A stretch of 64,000 bases of DNA, taken from positions 300,748 through 364,747 of the forward strand of contig NW_006768804.1 in the NCBI RefSeq assembly GCF_000204055.1, given 5' to 3'. The first letter of the stretch is position 1. Each line of letters starts with the position of its first letter. The notes beneath the pieces are model-generated. The model did not search any database. It had not been told where the DNA came from and saw nothing but the letters and a program-made list of their open reading frames with translations. A program made the position numbers and the translations under genes. Source of the stretch: Melampsora larici-populina 98AG31 (taxonomy: Eukaryota; Basidiomycota; Pucciniomycetes; Pucciniales; Melampsoraceae). This document shows positions 1 through 11,986 of the stretch, one piece after another.

Positions 1-228
1 GAGTTAGTGGTACCAAGATCGATTCCAATAACAGGCCCTGAAACCTTGCCATCTGTTGATGACCATCGATTCTGGTTAAGTCGACTTGATGTAAGACTTG
101 TTGGTGTTGATAGACGTGAGAAGTATGAAGAGTTTAGGGAAGATGGCCTGATTGACCGGGAAAATCGAGCAGCAGAATTCATGATAGGAATAGGAAATGA
201 ATTAAGGATTTCTGGTTGGGGTTTCTAG
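1..228 (+). CDS. 3' end of an unrecognised gene (5' truncated by the window)
   Basis: Frame 1 is open from the first base to a TAG at 226-228, giving 75 residues that end in GWGF. The sequence is charged, with motifs such as FWLSRLDVRLVGVD and EKYEEFREDGLIDRE, and has balanced codon use typical of a host exon. I do not recognise the family. It could be the last exon of a larger gene that lies to the left. No signal peptide or membrane segment is visible in this piece. Confidence 0.5.
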   Translation, partial: ELVVPRSIPITGPETLPSVDDHRFWLSRLDVRLVGVDRREKYEEFREDGLIDRENRAAEFMIGIGNELRISGWGF

Positions 229-723
229 ATCACTGTGAAATGGAAGGAAAGATGAATAAAGGTTAGATATGACCAGACAAGAATGTTAGGATGACAGGAT
301 GTTCTTTTGATAGAGGGTGATACTGACGTTGGTATATATGGATGGTTGGTTCGTAAGCTGAGACGAATGAGGTATTTTAATGGTTCTTTCCTTGTTTCCC
401 TTCGAACAGAAACCGGGAATTTGAAAAAATTTGTGAGCTAAGTGAACTGCGGAAACCAATCAACCGCAGCAGTCAATTCGACACTTCTCGATCTTGCTAG
501 AAGTCTTTGGGGTCTGTGATATCCCTGTCTATCACTGTCGCTCTCCATGTCCCTTGAGTGTTTGCCCCGGGAAAGTCTGAATTGGATGTCATCAGTATCT
601 AGCTAAACTGTCACCCTCTGCTCAAATTTTCATCGTACATATCCAAAAACAGAATTCAACTCAACTCACAACATTTCCAACTAACAGCTCATCAAACTAA
701 GAAACCAAGTATTGATCTTCAAA
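229..723. other. Intergenic: 3' flank of the first gene and 5' region of FCF1
   Basis: No open frame or repeat is visible. The last 100 bases before the FCF1 ATG are A/C rich (several CAACTCA/CAACATT words), as is usual for a fungal 5' UTR. No TATA box could be assigned with confidence. Confidence 0.4.
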
Positions 724-1572
724 ATGGTAAGTAAAAACAAATATGCCTTACAATCTCTGATAAACCCTCCCAAACTGATAACTGGTTCTATTTCACTAGC
801 CAAAAGCACCCAAGTTTCGAAAGTTTGCCGCAGTCAAAAAGATGATCAATCCTAATGACTCTCGTTTGGCATCTAATCAAGAAAAAGCGGAAAAGAAAAA
901 AGAAAAAGAAGCAGCAGCAGCAAAAAATTATGTGTAGGTCATTTATCACATGAGTCACTTTCATTACACATTTGAACGTTTACAAAACTGAGTCAATGAA
1001 AATCACCTCTTCTACAGTGCACCTACACCTACTTCACTCTTCTTAACGCATAACACAGCTCTTGCTCCACCATACCGAGTCTTAGTAGATACCAATTTCT
1101 TGAACCTTTCATTAACCAACCGAATTGATTTAATTAAAGGCATGCTAGATTGTCTTTATGCCAAAGCAATTCCATGTGTCTCTGATTGTGTGATAGCCGA
1201 ACTTGAGAAACTGGGTACTCGTTATCGTTTAGCATTAAATCTTGCAAGAGATCCAAGGGTAGAACGTTTACCTTGTAATCACAAAGGTACCTATGCAGAT
1301 GATTGTATCGTTCAAAGAGTTACTGCACATCGATGTTATATTGTGGCAACTTGTGATAGAGGACTGAGGAGGAGGTTACGGAAGATACCAGGTGTTCCAG
1401 TGCGTCCAATTTTCAACCTTTTCTTGTTGTCTTTGATCATATACTAATGATTCTGATCTTCTCTCCCCTCGACATTTGCAAAAAACATAACTTCTTGAAC
1501 AAAAAGTTGATGTTCATAAAACAAAAACAATATGCCATTGAGAGGCTTCCAGATGCCGGTCTTCCATCATGA
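724..1572 (+). CDS. FCF1: rRNA-processing PIN-domain protein Fcf1/Utp24
   Basis: Fcf1/Utp24 is the PIN-domain endonuclease of the nucleolar small-subunit processome that cuts pre-rRNA at sites A1 and A2. Four exons: 724-726 (the ATG alone), 800-933, 1018-1399 and 1507-1572, giving 194 residues against about 190-200 in the family. Introns are GTAAGT..TAG, GTAGGT..CAG and GTGCGT..AAG, the last with a TACTAAT branch site near 1443. Family signatures are clear: KAPKFRKFAAVKKM at the N terminus, LVDTNFLNLSL (first catalytic Asp), DCLYAKAIPCVSDCVIAELE, RLPCNHKGTYADDCIVQRV (conserved ADD) and CYIVATCDRGLRRRLRKIPG, ending IERLPDAG. The one-codon first exon decides the start. All catalytic acidic residues expected for the fold are present, so the gene looks functional. 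Without the last intron the frame would run into a false C terminus. Confidence 0.95.
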
Positions 1573-1671
1573 AAAATTTGCTTATCTGATTATGTTTTCT
1601 CTTACTGACTGTCTACCCATCTCAGTCTCGCGCTCCTGTCTACGATCTATTCCATGACCAATAAATTCATA

Positions 1672-1932
1672 TTACCTGTAACTTTTAGCAAGGAGAAATA
1701 GTTTTTGAATTTCATCGGACGGACGCTTGGCAATGATACATTCGCCTTCAAACCAGCCAGATGTGAGCCAAGTACCATTTGATTTTGATACTGTAAGGCT
1801 CATTTCGGGCACTTCAAGATGTATACCAGCCTTGCAAGTCTGGATCTTTACACCGCGCTGGCGCTCTTGATCCAAGACATCTTGCAAACAGGCTAGAATC
1901 AAACAAGGAGAAGAGACGCAGTCGCACGGCAT
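1672..1932 (-). CDS. Small unrecognised protein or exon (86 residues)
   Basis: An 86-residue frame on the minus strand, tail to tail with FCF1 (about 100 bp between stops). It begins MPCDCVSSPCLILACLQ and contains a hydrophilic C-terminal half (KRPSDEIQKLFLLAKSYR). Composition looks coding rather than random and the position suits a compact host gene pair, but I recognise no family. It could instead be the last exon of a gene starting further right, for example one including the 2274-2771 region. No introns were needed to keep it open. Confidence 0.35.
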   Translation of the reverse strand: MPCDCVSSPCLILACLQDVLDQERQRGVKIQTCKAGIHLEVPEMSLTVSKSNGTWLTSGWFEGECIIAKRPSDEIQKLFLLAKSYR

Positions 1933-2273
1933 GAGATGTGCCTAGTTTCGGCGTGATACAACAGATAATACACTGCTGGGTCGGGGATGTTTGTATAAGT
2001 TACATTTTCATATCAATAACACAAAACGCTTCGAATACAAAACCAAGGAATCTCTTTCAAGAAAACTGGGGAAATAGAGATACAAATTGGAGCAAGGAGA
2101 AATGCCGATTGCAAGAATGATACATTGTTCAGTTTTTACAACATTCATGATCCAAGATGAGTTACATATGTCTAAATTTTTCTCTGGTGCCGAACCTCTT
2201 CTGGGATCCAAGAATCCACGTTTGTTCAGGTTTGGTGAAAGTTGATTCAAGTGCAGAGTTGTTAGAGTGCTGT

Positions 2274-2771
2274 TCATTTTCGACTAGGAGCGGCGCGGAT
2301 ACAACCGTATCTTAATAAATATTCTTTATCTTCTGGTCTTAAAGATCGCGTGGCTTGACTCTGTGCGGAAGGATATAGTTGAGGTATAACGATTTCCCCT
2401 TCCTCGAGGGCAGAAGTTTCTTGGGTTTCAGAAGTGGGTTGGGTTTGAGGTTTAGCAGTAGAGCTGGGTGGAGTAAAGAGACCGGAACTACTTGAGGTAA
2501 GGTCTGAAGATGGTCTAGTTTTTTTATTTGGTTTTCTAATACATTGGTGACGGTCCCCCAAATCAGGAAACCTTGAACGTCCTCTTTTATCAGTGATGTC
2601 TTGTAAGAATTCAAGTTCCTCACTAGAAAGGGTTGATATATCTAGCTTGCTCAAATCGATGTTGGTTTTGGGTTGTGCACCTTGTTGCGAATCTTTTGCT
2701 GAGCTTTCTAATGAAGCAGAACCTTCCTTATGGTTGTCCTTGAGAGACGAGGCAGAAGTCGGGACTGACAT
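2274..2771 (-). CDS. Unrecognised Ser/Thr/Pro-rich hydrophilic protein (165 residues)
   Basis: A single open frame from ATG at 2771 to the stop at 2274, beginning MSVPTSASSLKDNHKEGS. It is low-complexity and probably largely disordered (Ser/Thr/Gln/Pro), with more structured-looking words at the start of the middle third (LSSEELEFLQDITDKRGRSR), an acidic LEEGEIV and a C-terminal RPEDKEYLLRYGCIRAA. There is no signal peptide or membrane helix. Intracellular is the likely location. The family is not recognised. The upstream 150 bases are AT-rich and free of other frames, consistent with a promoter. Confidence 0.55.
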   Translation of the reverse strand: MSVPTSASSLKDNHKEGSASLESSAKDSQQGAQPKTNIDLSKLDISTLSSEELEFLQDITDKRGRSRFPDLGDRHQCIRKPNKKTRPSSDLTSSSSGLFTPPSSTAKPQTQPTSETQETSALEEGEIVIPQLYPSAQSQATRSLRPEDKEYLLRYGCIRAAPSRK

Positions 2772-5555
2772 TTAGAATGAAATAAGAGGATTGGATGTGA
2801 GTTTGAGTTGAAAATTTGAAATGGTTGTGTCGAATGATAATAGAGAATTTTGTTGATTCTGGGGGTAAGAACTGATGGTTAAAGATGAAAGGATATTTGA
2901 GGATGGAGTTGACTCACGATTTATATGCCTCAACTACTGCTTTTCGTTTGACAACGTGAAAGCACGATCGACAAGTTTGACTTTTTCAACCATTTCCTAG
3001 AGTGAATCACAAACAAACAAGGGAATTGATTTCTTTTGTTCACGCCGGATTCGGTAGCCGTTCGGTAGGGTATTGATGGGGCCCTACTTTGTTGACTGCC
3101 AGTCATGGAGAATGCATTACAGGATTACTTACGAACAATCTTGTTTTGTGTGTTTTAGTCTAACCTATATGTGCTTTTCTTCCTCACTTCAACCGCGTGG
3201 GGGGATTGATTGAAAGGGTTCAATGGATATTGAACACGAGCCACCCCATCCAGCAACCATAACAGGAAACCGACGCGCAGATGGCTTTTCAACTGTTGCC
3301 TATTGTTTTTTGTTTCGTTTTGGATGATATTCCTTTGCTTGGGCAAATCCGGAAAGCTTGAGCCTTCATGAAAGAATGAAGCTCTCTGACTTTTGAACCG
3401 ATTTGCTGCGACGCGCCTCTGTATATCAAGTTTGTTTGGGAAGTCAGAATTATAAAGCTCCAAAAAGGCTTCACAAGAGATTTTTATACAAACATAGGTG
3501 AATCAGAAAATATTTCCACATTCCTGGGAGTTTCAACGTGTGGAATGAAAACTGTGTAAGACTTAGAAAGGGAAGCAACAGGAAGCAACCTAACAAGTAA
3601 GGGTACAGCCAATTTTGCCTTGACCTCAAGTTCAAGAGAACGGAATTCCGGCAAGGAGATTTCAAGCGACGGTCATCCGACTCAGACCTTTGCACATCGA
3701 AGACCAACATTGTGCTGAGCCCACACTCACAATAATCAGCTACACGGAGACACCTACCGCCAAGACTAAAGAAGAGGATGTGATAGCGTAGCGTTCACTC
3801 AATCCAATCTGTGTATGGTGTTTTCGTCGAGAGGTGGGATGATGTGAAGTGGGAGTGCGCAAGTAAACTGATGGAAACATTGTATGGCATGTGATCTGGT
3901 CAAGCTATCGGTGTAGGTCTTACACAGGTATTCATTGGCAGAAACGTATCAGTCATAGATATATCAAAACATGAAAGCCCAAACGATGCAAAACGAGTTC
4001 CGGAGGTATATGATCACACTATCGTTCAACAGCGTTTGAGCGACCAATACAAAGAGAAATCGGTAATTCACATTAGACACATAGAATCGGGATGGACAAC
4101 AAAACAAGGCCCTTGAGCTCTGATACCAATAAAAAAGAAGATGAGAAACAAGATATGTCGAGACTCCTTTACCAACGTTCACACGAGCACTATCCAAAAA
4201 ATGATGGATCAAGCTGTGGATGAAAAGTTAACAATTTTGTAACGTCATCCAAAAAGGACATAGTCAAGCTTTCTTCAGGCTATTTATGCGTCCCTGTTTG
4301 TTCGCTTCCTCCAGCAGTCTTAGTCGTAGTGGGAGTCTCTGTCCCAAGTTTCGTGCGGCCAAGTCTTGCTTGAGCACAATAATGTTGTGAATGACCTTTG
4401 TAGACAGTATGTTGGATTGTACCGGATTGAGCGTCGAAGCATGCTGCTAGATTCGCGTAAGCACTGGAGCATGGTTGGACAGGACACGTTAATTTTTGTA
4501 CTCCTTTTGAAGTTCAGAGGAACGGTTGAAAGAAGTTCTCACAGGCAGAGACATAGAAAGTTTTCCTTGCCGCAGCTGGACTCAAATTGACGCGATTTTT
4601 TCTTAATAGACCCAAGATTTCAATATTCGTAGTAAAAATCAAAAGTTTTTGCAAGACTCACAACGCAATCATCCTGAACTTCTCTATCGCAGTCCGTTTT
4701 CACACTTGTGAAGCCTTTGAGATGAGTTTGCAGAGGTTTTCTGATTGGTGAAAGATAATGTTCACATTGTGCGCAGAGACTCAGAAGCCAAACCATAACA
4801 GAGGAAACAGCCAGAAAGGATCCAATGCAAGTCATGTCGATATCCTCAAAGGTAGATGTTGTGATTATGAAGATAAGGGATGAGTTCAGTCACAGAGGTT
4901 TGAGGAGCTGATTTACTTGGTAGTTTCAAGACACAGGGTTGAGCGTATTTGGGTTGTGTTTAAATATATCAAGGGTATGGACAGGATCAAACTTAACTCA
5001 GGATATGGTATCTTGAGGAGCCACAACAACTCTGTCATTTTTATAGACAACAGCTGCGCAGCTACTGGCCACCTTGTGCACCGATGCAAATACTCGCACG
5101 GTAGGAGGTCTGATGCCGTTGCGAGCTCTGCCCCAGGGTGGTCTAGGTCAGCCGGGCGTGCTCACAGAAGGTACAAGAGCATTCGCACCACGCTGATTGT
5201 GGGCAAGAAAATGGACATCACGTGTAATAATGCATCGTGACGCCACAATGTGATTTGCGCCTTTCCTCTCGGCAAGCTTTGTGAAATCATCACCAATCAT
5301 CCGTAAATCAACCAGCCGAAAAGCTGGACAAGAATAGCTCTGGCGACACGATGCGGCGAGAACACACTGTATGAACTCAACATGGAGCATTCGAGGATCG
5401 TTGGACATGGGCAAAAGTGGGCGAAAAGGTAAGCTTAATCAAGCCCCTCTTCCGACGCGGCCACGTCCGCTCTCGAAAAGGGGCTTAGGGCTGATACCCC
5501 GAGCTTGACCTGAGACCAGCGGGTTTTTCAAGCAATTTTGCTGGAAATCCCTTAC
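2772..5555. other. Long stretch without a recognisable gene
   Basis: Only short, unsupported frames occur. Around 5420-5475 there is a small hairpin with arms AAGCCCCT and AGGGGCTT. The right end (5500-5555) is GC-richer and leads into the palindromic repeat that was the Ty3 target. Nothing else is supportable. Confidence 0.4.
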
Positions 5556-5589
5556 TTTTTGCTGCATACTTTTTTTTGGCGGGGAGACC
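5556..5589. repeat. Left remnant of a palindromic MITE split by the Ty3 element
   Basis: Contains GCATAC, a T-run and GGCGGGGA directly before the Ty3 target duplication AGACC (5585-5589). The matching arm, TCCCCGCC followed by an A-run and GTATG, lies just beyond the other LTR (13950-14000). The same arms occur intact at 49112-49272, so this is one copy of a dispersed family. Confidence 0.6.
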
Positions 5590-5956
5590 TGTAGTGATCT
5601 AGCTTATGGTTTAAGAATCCAGAACTCCTTAGTAACTGAATCCGGAATCTCTCCTAAGATAATTCCTGTAAGCGTAACAATATTTCTTTACCCAAAGAAT
5701 AGATGATGATGATCTAATGAAACAAGAAAACTCGATAAAGAAAGAGAGAATCGAGCCAAAAGAGAAACAAACACTCTGTCTAAATACTAACAAAATATAA
5801 GATAACATAATCATAAAATGCGAAATATAACCGTCATGACGTCATAACTTGAAATGAAATGCTGAGCTAAACAAAATAACACGTCCTGCAAGATATAAAA
5901 AGAGAAAAAGCGCATAACAACTGTTGCAACATCTTCAAATCCTTCTATACATCACA
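5590..5956 (-). repeat. 3' LTR of the Ty3 element (367 bp)
   Basis: Begins TG and ends CA. It matches the LTR at 13559-13925 over all 367 bases except one: A at 5890 versus G at 13859. On the element strand this is T in the 3' LTR and C in the 5' LTR, within a TCG context. Confidence 0.95.
5837..5844. promoter_or_regulatory. CRE/ATF-type palindrome TGACGTCA in the LTR
   Basis: A perfect TGACGTCA, the consensus for bZIP factors of the ATF/CREB class, lies in each LTR (also 13806-13813). In the 5' LTR it sits upstream of a T/A-rich stretch in the element's direction of transcription. A role in stress-responsive transcription is inference from the motif only. Confidence 0.45.
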
Positions 5957-7553
5957 AAAGTAATTCCCCTTATACCCCATTTTTCTCTACTACGCATCTG
6001 CCACGTAACCTAAATCTGGTCGTGATAGATCTTCGAAAACTTCCCATTGGGGGCGAAGATGATCCACATGAATTTCGTGATAAGCCTGAACAAACACATC
6101 CAGACCCCGTGACATCTTCTCCAGAGGTACCCAGCTGTCATTCACACCTGATGGTTCTGTCCTAAGCAAATACTCATGCCCAGAATGTGTCAGCCTATGG
6201 TCCAATATAACTTCTACTGACAACCACCTAGCCATTCCTCGCGCACTCAAACCTTCCTGTAACTCATTTTCTGGCAAGACCTTCAATTCGTCAGTATCGT
6301 CAACTACTGGCATAACGAGCGAAACATTGAAGACAGGATGCAACCTGGCGTACTCTGGGGGCAAAGATAGTTCAAGAGCATTCTTACCCACCATCCGCAC
6401 CACCAAGAAGGGACCTATCCTACGGAAATCTAATTTCTGTGATGGTCTCCTCGTCTTGATGTATTTCCTAGACAACCGCACTAAATCACCAGGCCGGTAA
6501 ATCACATCTACCCTCTTTTCGTCGTCATAATAAGCCGCCTGTCGTCGCTTTGCTTCCCTCAAGTGGCCTTCCAATCGAGTTTGAATGTCCTGAATGTGCT
6601 GGATGAATTCATCTGCCTGTGGAACACTGGATGAATGAGTTAAAGAGTTAAACCTAGGATGAAAACCTGTGCAAGCGAAGAAAGGTGAAAACCCTGTGGA
6701 AGCGGACACAGAATTATTGTTCGCAAACTCCGCCATCGGCAACAAGCGTGCCCAATCATTTTGTTTCTCGCCTACAAAGCGACGCAGGTAGTCTTCCAAA
6801 ACCGCATTCAGGCGCTCAACCTGCCCGTCCGTCTGAGGATGGAAGGCAGTAGACGGCGCTGGTGAGATGCATAAAAGCTTACAAACTGCAGTCCAAAACG
6901 AGCTCATGAAAATAGAACCCCGATCTGATACTATCTTGTCAGGTAGTCCATGCAACCTAAAAAACTGATCTACAAATGCATTAGCCAAGTCCGCTGAGGA
7001 CCATTTTTCCCGCGCTTTAATGAAGTGCGTAGACTTTGAATAATGGTCCACTATCACCATTATTGAATCGAAACCCTCCGACACAGGCAGCTTCACAATA
7101 AAATCCACACCAATGGTTGACCATGGCCTATCTGGAATGGACAATGGCATCATAGTTCCCTGCCGTGGTCGTAAATCCCGATTCACCTGCTGACAACTAT
7201 GACAAATTTTAACAAAATTCAGAGCATCAAGTTGCAAGCCTTTCCACGCAAAAGACCTGGCAAGTAAGTCCACCGTCTTTGCCACTCCCCAATGACCTGA
7301 CAAAGGCCTGGCATGGTAAGCAGACAAAACCTCCTCGTGCAAGACTGCTGGAACATAGACTCAACCTTTATACCACCAAACGTCATCTGTGAAACGAAAA
7401 CCTTGGGCGGAGGCTCCTGGAACGATCACTTCGTTGAGAAAGGCGTCCGCTTTGTACCCTGAACAAATCTTAGCGAGTAAATCAGTGGTCGGTTGTGCAA
7501 AACCTAAATCAAACTGAACCCCATCCTCCGAAATTTGGATAGCGTCGACCGGA

Positions 7554-7741
7554 CTTCCTGCAATTGATTTAAACAAAACCAGAGCCGCTGGTGGTGTGCC
7601 GTCGATAAAGTCTGGCCTCCGCGACGCCGGATCCGCCGGATTGAGCTCTTCCTGCAATTGATTTAAACAAAACCAGAGCCGCTGGTGGTGTGCCGTCGAT
7701 AAAGTCTGGCCTCCGCGACGCCGGATCCGCCGGATTGAGCT
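7554..7741. repeat. 94-bp tandem duplication inside pol
   Basis: Two adjacent copies, 7554-7647 and 7648-7741, each starting CTTCCTGCAATTG and ending GGATTGAGCT. They appear identical by eye. Since 94 is not a multiple of three, the second copy shifts the pol frame between RNase H and integrase, so the reading frame jumps within the repeated segment. Confidence 0.95.
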
Positions 7742-10342
7742 TTCCCGGAGTGTGCATAATGACGAAGTTGAAAGAGGAGAGGAAAGCCTCCCATCGTGAT
7801 TGCCGAGGAGTAAGCGATCTTCCTTCCATAAAATACCGCAGGTTAGCATGGTCTGAAAACACAACTACTTGTTCGTTTGCTCCCATCAACCACGACCACC
7901 ATTCTTTAAAAGCAGCAATGATCGCTCCTAACTCTTGATCGTGCGTCTGCCAACAAGTCTCAGCCGGCGACAACTTTTTGGAGTAATAACAAACAGGCAC
8001 GAGCTTCCCCATGCCGTCCGGCTGCGACAATATCGCCGAAAAGGCATATGCACTGGAATCGACTTGAAGAACCCGTTTCGCCTCGAAATCAAAATGCTTG
8101 AGAAAAGGTGCCGACGTGAATGCAGCGATCAAGGACGTAAAAGCGTTCCTGGTAGATGCGTCTGCCAAACCTAACGCCACATCCGCGTCCTTCTTAGTAA
8201 GGTCTGTGAGTCGGGAAACTTCCGCCGAAGACCTCGGTATGAACCGCCTATAAAAGTTAGTGAAACCCAGGAAACGGCGCAACTCCGCAATGTTGGCTGG
8301 AAAGGGCCACTCCTTAATCGTAGACAGCTTAGCTGGGTCCATGCGTAATCCTGTAGTAGAGACCACGAAACCTAAGAACACTACTTGTTCCTTGAAAAAC
8401 TCGCACTTGGACAGGGATGCTTGCAGGTGGTGCTCGCGTAATTTCCAAAGAACTTTCTTGATATGGTCTGCATGAGATTCGTCATCCTTGGAAAAAATCA
8501 GGATATCATCTAGGTACACAAAGCAGAAGACGTCAAGGTATTCATGTAATACATCTTGGATGAAACATTGGAATACCGCCGGTCCATTAGCCAGCCCGAA
8601 TGGCAAAACTAAAGATTCATACAACCCACCAGGCGCTCGAAACGCCGTCTTCCACTCGTGGCCTGCTGCAATACGGAGGAGGTTAAATGCCGCTTTTAAA
8701 TCAATCTTTGCGTACCTTTTCCATCCACGGACACGACTCAGGAGGGTTTTTATCAAAGGAATAGGATAACTATCCCGCACCGTGATTTTATTCAAACCAC
8801 GATAGTCAATACAAGGACGATTTTTCCTACCTGGGCTTTTCGCCAAAAAGGCTGGAGCAGACGCTGGGGAGGACGAAGGGCGAATAAACCCTTTGGCAAG
8901 TTGATCATCAATCCAAACCTTCAACTCAGCCTCGTCACTAGCAGAAAGGTCATAAGCTCTGCTTGTTGGGGGTTCACAACCTTCCTTGAGGTTAATCTCT
9001 ACGTCGTGCTTACGATGGGGGGGAAGGGACGTCTGCTGTGGCAAAAACACATCTGCGAACTGATGAAAACGGCGCGGAATAAATTTCTTGATTTCGTCGA
9101 GTTCCTCAACTGAAGAAACATCAAACTGGTCGCCTGCGGTACAAAGAGAATCTGAAAAAGAACCCGAATCTAAAGGGAAAGAAGGAAAACCATCGCCATC
9201 ACACAAAACCACCAACGACCCGACCTCTATACCTCTACCTGCTTCTCCGCAATGAATAACCGTGCGATGTGAGTTTAACCATGGCAATCCTAGAATGACG
9301 TCATAATTGCCGATGTTGTTGACTTTCAGGTCGAAATCTAGATCCTTCGACTCATCAACTCCGTTAGTCAAACGGCCAACCCCTTTCCACGACTGAGTAA
9401 CTAACTCCCCGCCTGGAGTACCGTCAAACCCAGAACAAGTCAGAGGGGAGGGTAATGTGTTAGTTAACAAGCCATACCGTTGAGCAACTCTCTTATGGAC
9501 GAATGATTCCATAGCTTCCGTATCCACCAATGCTTGGACAAGCACGGACGAGGATCCCAATACGAGTTTCAAACCCACGCAGAACCTGGTAGGGAAAGAA
9601 GGAAGAGGGCTGATACACAAAGTGCTTACGCTTGGCTCAGCATCCATAGCATGCAAGTCGTGCTCCCACGCCAAGTGCTCAGCGGTCATGCGTTCCATTT
9701 CTTTGGCGTTTTCACTTCCCATCAAAGACAACCATTGAGCTTCCACCGTGACAGCAGCTGAACGAGCAGGTGCAGTAGACGTGGATGGCACCGGGGTGGT
9801 GGTCGCAAGAGGGGCGATGACAACTGGCGCGACTGATGCTTTGCGGGCGTGGACATTGCTGGGGTTGTGGAGGCGAAGAAAAGCAAGCAACTCTTGAGGC
9901 AAAGCTGGGGCATTGGGGCAGAAAGGCTGGTTGGGTTGATTTTGTCGGGGACATTTAGGACCCAAACAGTTGAAACAAAGATGTTTCCCCCAACATACTC
10001 GTCAAACAGCTGATTTCAACGCAGGGGCGGCATCACCGCCGGCAGTAATTGCATCGATTTGCATCGCATTAGGGTCGACGGGAACACGAACCGGGGTAGG
10101 GTGATGGTGCTGAACCGGCTGAGTAACTGGGACGTTATATCAAGAACGGCGGGTGCTGAATGGATGATCCGCTGGCAAGGTCGCATACCGAGACGCCATA
10201 GCTGCCGCCTCGACTGCCAAAGACATGCGCTCGTCTAGCGAAGACGCGCGAGCCCATTCACGAAATCCAATGGCTGCTCCAAAGATGGCCGGAGACAGGT
10301 TGGCTTCATAAATTCCTAGCTGGGAATCGATGCTGAGACTGG

Positions 10343-11986
10343 CAACACCACCGGCGCTCCGCCCGGGATAGCGGCAGCAGAGCGCGCGCTCCGCCCGCGC
10401 TACCCGTTTCAACCCATAGCGGTATTTTCGCCGGGCTATAGCTATGGCGAAACCTCCCACACATATAGCGGTTTTCAGGTTCGCAGTCTATAGCGGAATT
10501 CCACTGTGCTATGAGGTGTTGCAGCGCCTACGAGCGCTTAGCGCCATGGCGCCTCATGGCAACCCAAGACATGCAGTGAGAGTCCCTTGAGGCTTGTACA
10601 TATGTATGTACTAACCATCTGGCAGTTTCTAAAGCGTCTTCAGACAAAAGGCTATCATCAAGTTTGTTTAACAAATTAAGAGATGCTATTACTAAGACAT
10701 AATACGTTGTTCCCCTTGAGATTTTAAAAAAGGGGCTTGGCCATATCCACCATTGTAGCGCTGATTTTCAAAAATACAATATTGGAAATCTGTGATGAGG
10801 GTTAAAAAAATTGATATAATTTGAAAACTTGCCCTACAAGACACTAAGAAATCTACAGTTGATTGAACATTGATCACTGTTTTAGGATCGATTCTCCAGA
10901 TCACACAGATTGCAGTAGCGCAATAAACAAATCTAACATCTTGTTCTGTAGAAGTAGGAAATGTACCAAAACTAAATGATCAAAATCGAAACGATTGAAA
11001 TCGAGTTTCAGGTTATCTAATTGAAATGAACGTTGAACACAAATGTAAGCTTATGAACCTTCCGTTTGATCGTTGGCAATCAACAATGAATTTCAAGAGT
11101 TCGGGAACGTCCCAAGCAGTGTAAGGATTAGTAGGCTTTGGGTTATCCGACTGAGGCGTAGAGAGTAAAGCAAGTAATAGAAGAGCTGCAGAAGTATGGA
11201 CGATATGAGGTTGGTTCAGAGATTCCTCTGGATTACTATGCTATAGCGATCAAGAAAAGGGAATTTTAGTCAAATCCTTCAGAGAGATAATCAAGATGAA
11301 GGTGACATACCATTCTTAAATCTACATCAGGATGAACGGTAAATCCACCTGAATCAGAATCCCATCTTTCATCGATCCATTGAAGATAATCATCGTTTTC
11401 TTCTTGATTTAATCAATCGATCAATCGATCCAAGTAAAGATAATGAACCGATTGAAAATAAACCAAATGTAAGTCAATTATTATCATCAGGTTCATATGG
11501 TGAGGGTAAAAAACATACATTCTTGTCTACTCTTGTCCCTCAACATGAAAACCCACCGGGTGAGCTTGGCGAGAAGCACCTGAAGTATGCTGGTGTGTTA
11601 GTATTTCATGCTTGTGTCCCATAAGCTTGCCTTCCACCCACAGTATATCTATCTGTTTGTATGACAATTTCATTACAAAGTTGAATAAATTGTAACAGCA
11701 CATAAATTGTGCGTGTTCTTTTGTTTTGCTTGTTCCATCCGTCATACCCCCACCCTGCTAAACACATCTTAAAGCAAAAAACCCCTACCGGACTGCGCTT
11801 TTAGGCGCTAAACATCATGAGATTTCATCATAGCGGAGCGAAGCAATTTTAAAGGCCGCACCGCTCTGAGAACTCATAGCACTTCCAAAATTATAGTGTA
11901 GCCATTGGCGCTTTATAATAGCGCCAAAACGCTCCGCTCGTAAATTTTGCAATTATAGCGAAGCGGAGCGGAGTGCCGGCGGTGTT
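10343..11986. mobile_element. Non-autonomous hAT-like transposon nested in gag
   Basis: Terminal inverted repeats CAACACCACCGGCGCTCCGC (10343-10362) and its near complement ending at 11986/11987 (18 of 20 match). Direct repeat GAGACTGG flanks it (10335-10342 and 11987-11994); if the terminal G is given to the right repeat, the duplication is 7 bp, AGACTGG. Removing the insert joins the two gag halves in frame (MAAHTSL to SIDSQLG). The ends are packed with the word ATAGCG and its complement (at least eight copies), as is typical of subterminal transposase sites. There is no transposase; the interior holds host-like coding fragments. Confidence 0.85.
11063..11404 (-). pseudogene. Host-gene fragments carried by the nested transposon (prenyltransferase-beta-like)
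   Basis: On the minus strand two coding-like blocks are separated by what looks like an intron (GTATGT at about 11310 to TAG at 11241). The first encodes YLQWIDERWDSDSGGF then VHPDVDLRM; the second HIVHTSAALLLLALL then VPELLKFIVDCQRSNGRF. The GGF/VDLR word followed by a Leu-rich helix and LLKFIVDCQ resembles protein prenyltransferase beta-subunit repeats, but this is by eye and tentative. On the opposite strand at 11405-11520 a second coding-like block (NRSIDPSKDNEPIENKPN) abuts it, suggesting two captured pieces in opposite orientation. Confidence 0.4.

Noticed and set aside
5629..5814. 61-residue frame in the LTR, repeated at 13598-13783
   Set aside because: The identical frame occurs because both LTRs share sequence; it is hydrophobic by chance and has no start context.
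7569..9965. 798-residue frame as an independent protein
   Set aside because: It begins at a TTG directly after an in-frame TGA and reads through protease, RT and RNase H only; it is the central part of the broken Ty3 gag-pol.
10335..10355. CCGGC as a 5-bp target duplication of the nested element
   Set aside because: CCGGC lies inside the inverted repeat; extending outwards reveals longer ends starting CAACACC and the flanking direct repeat (G)AGACTGG.
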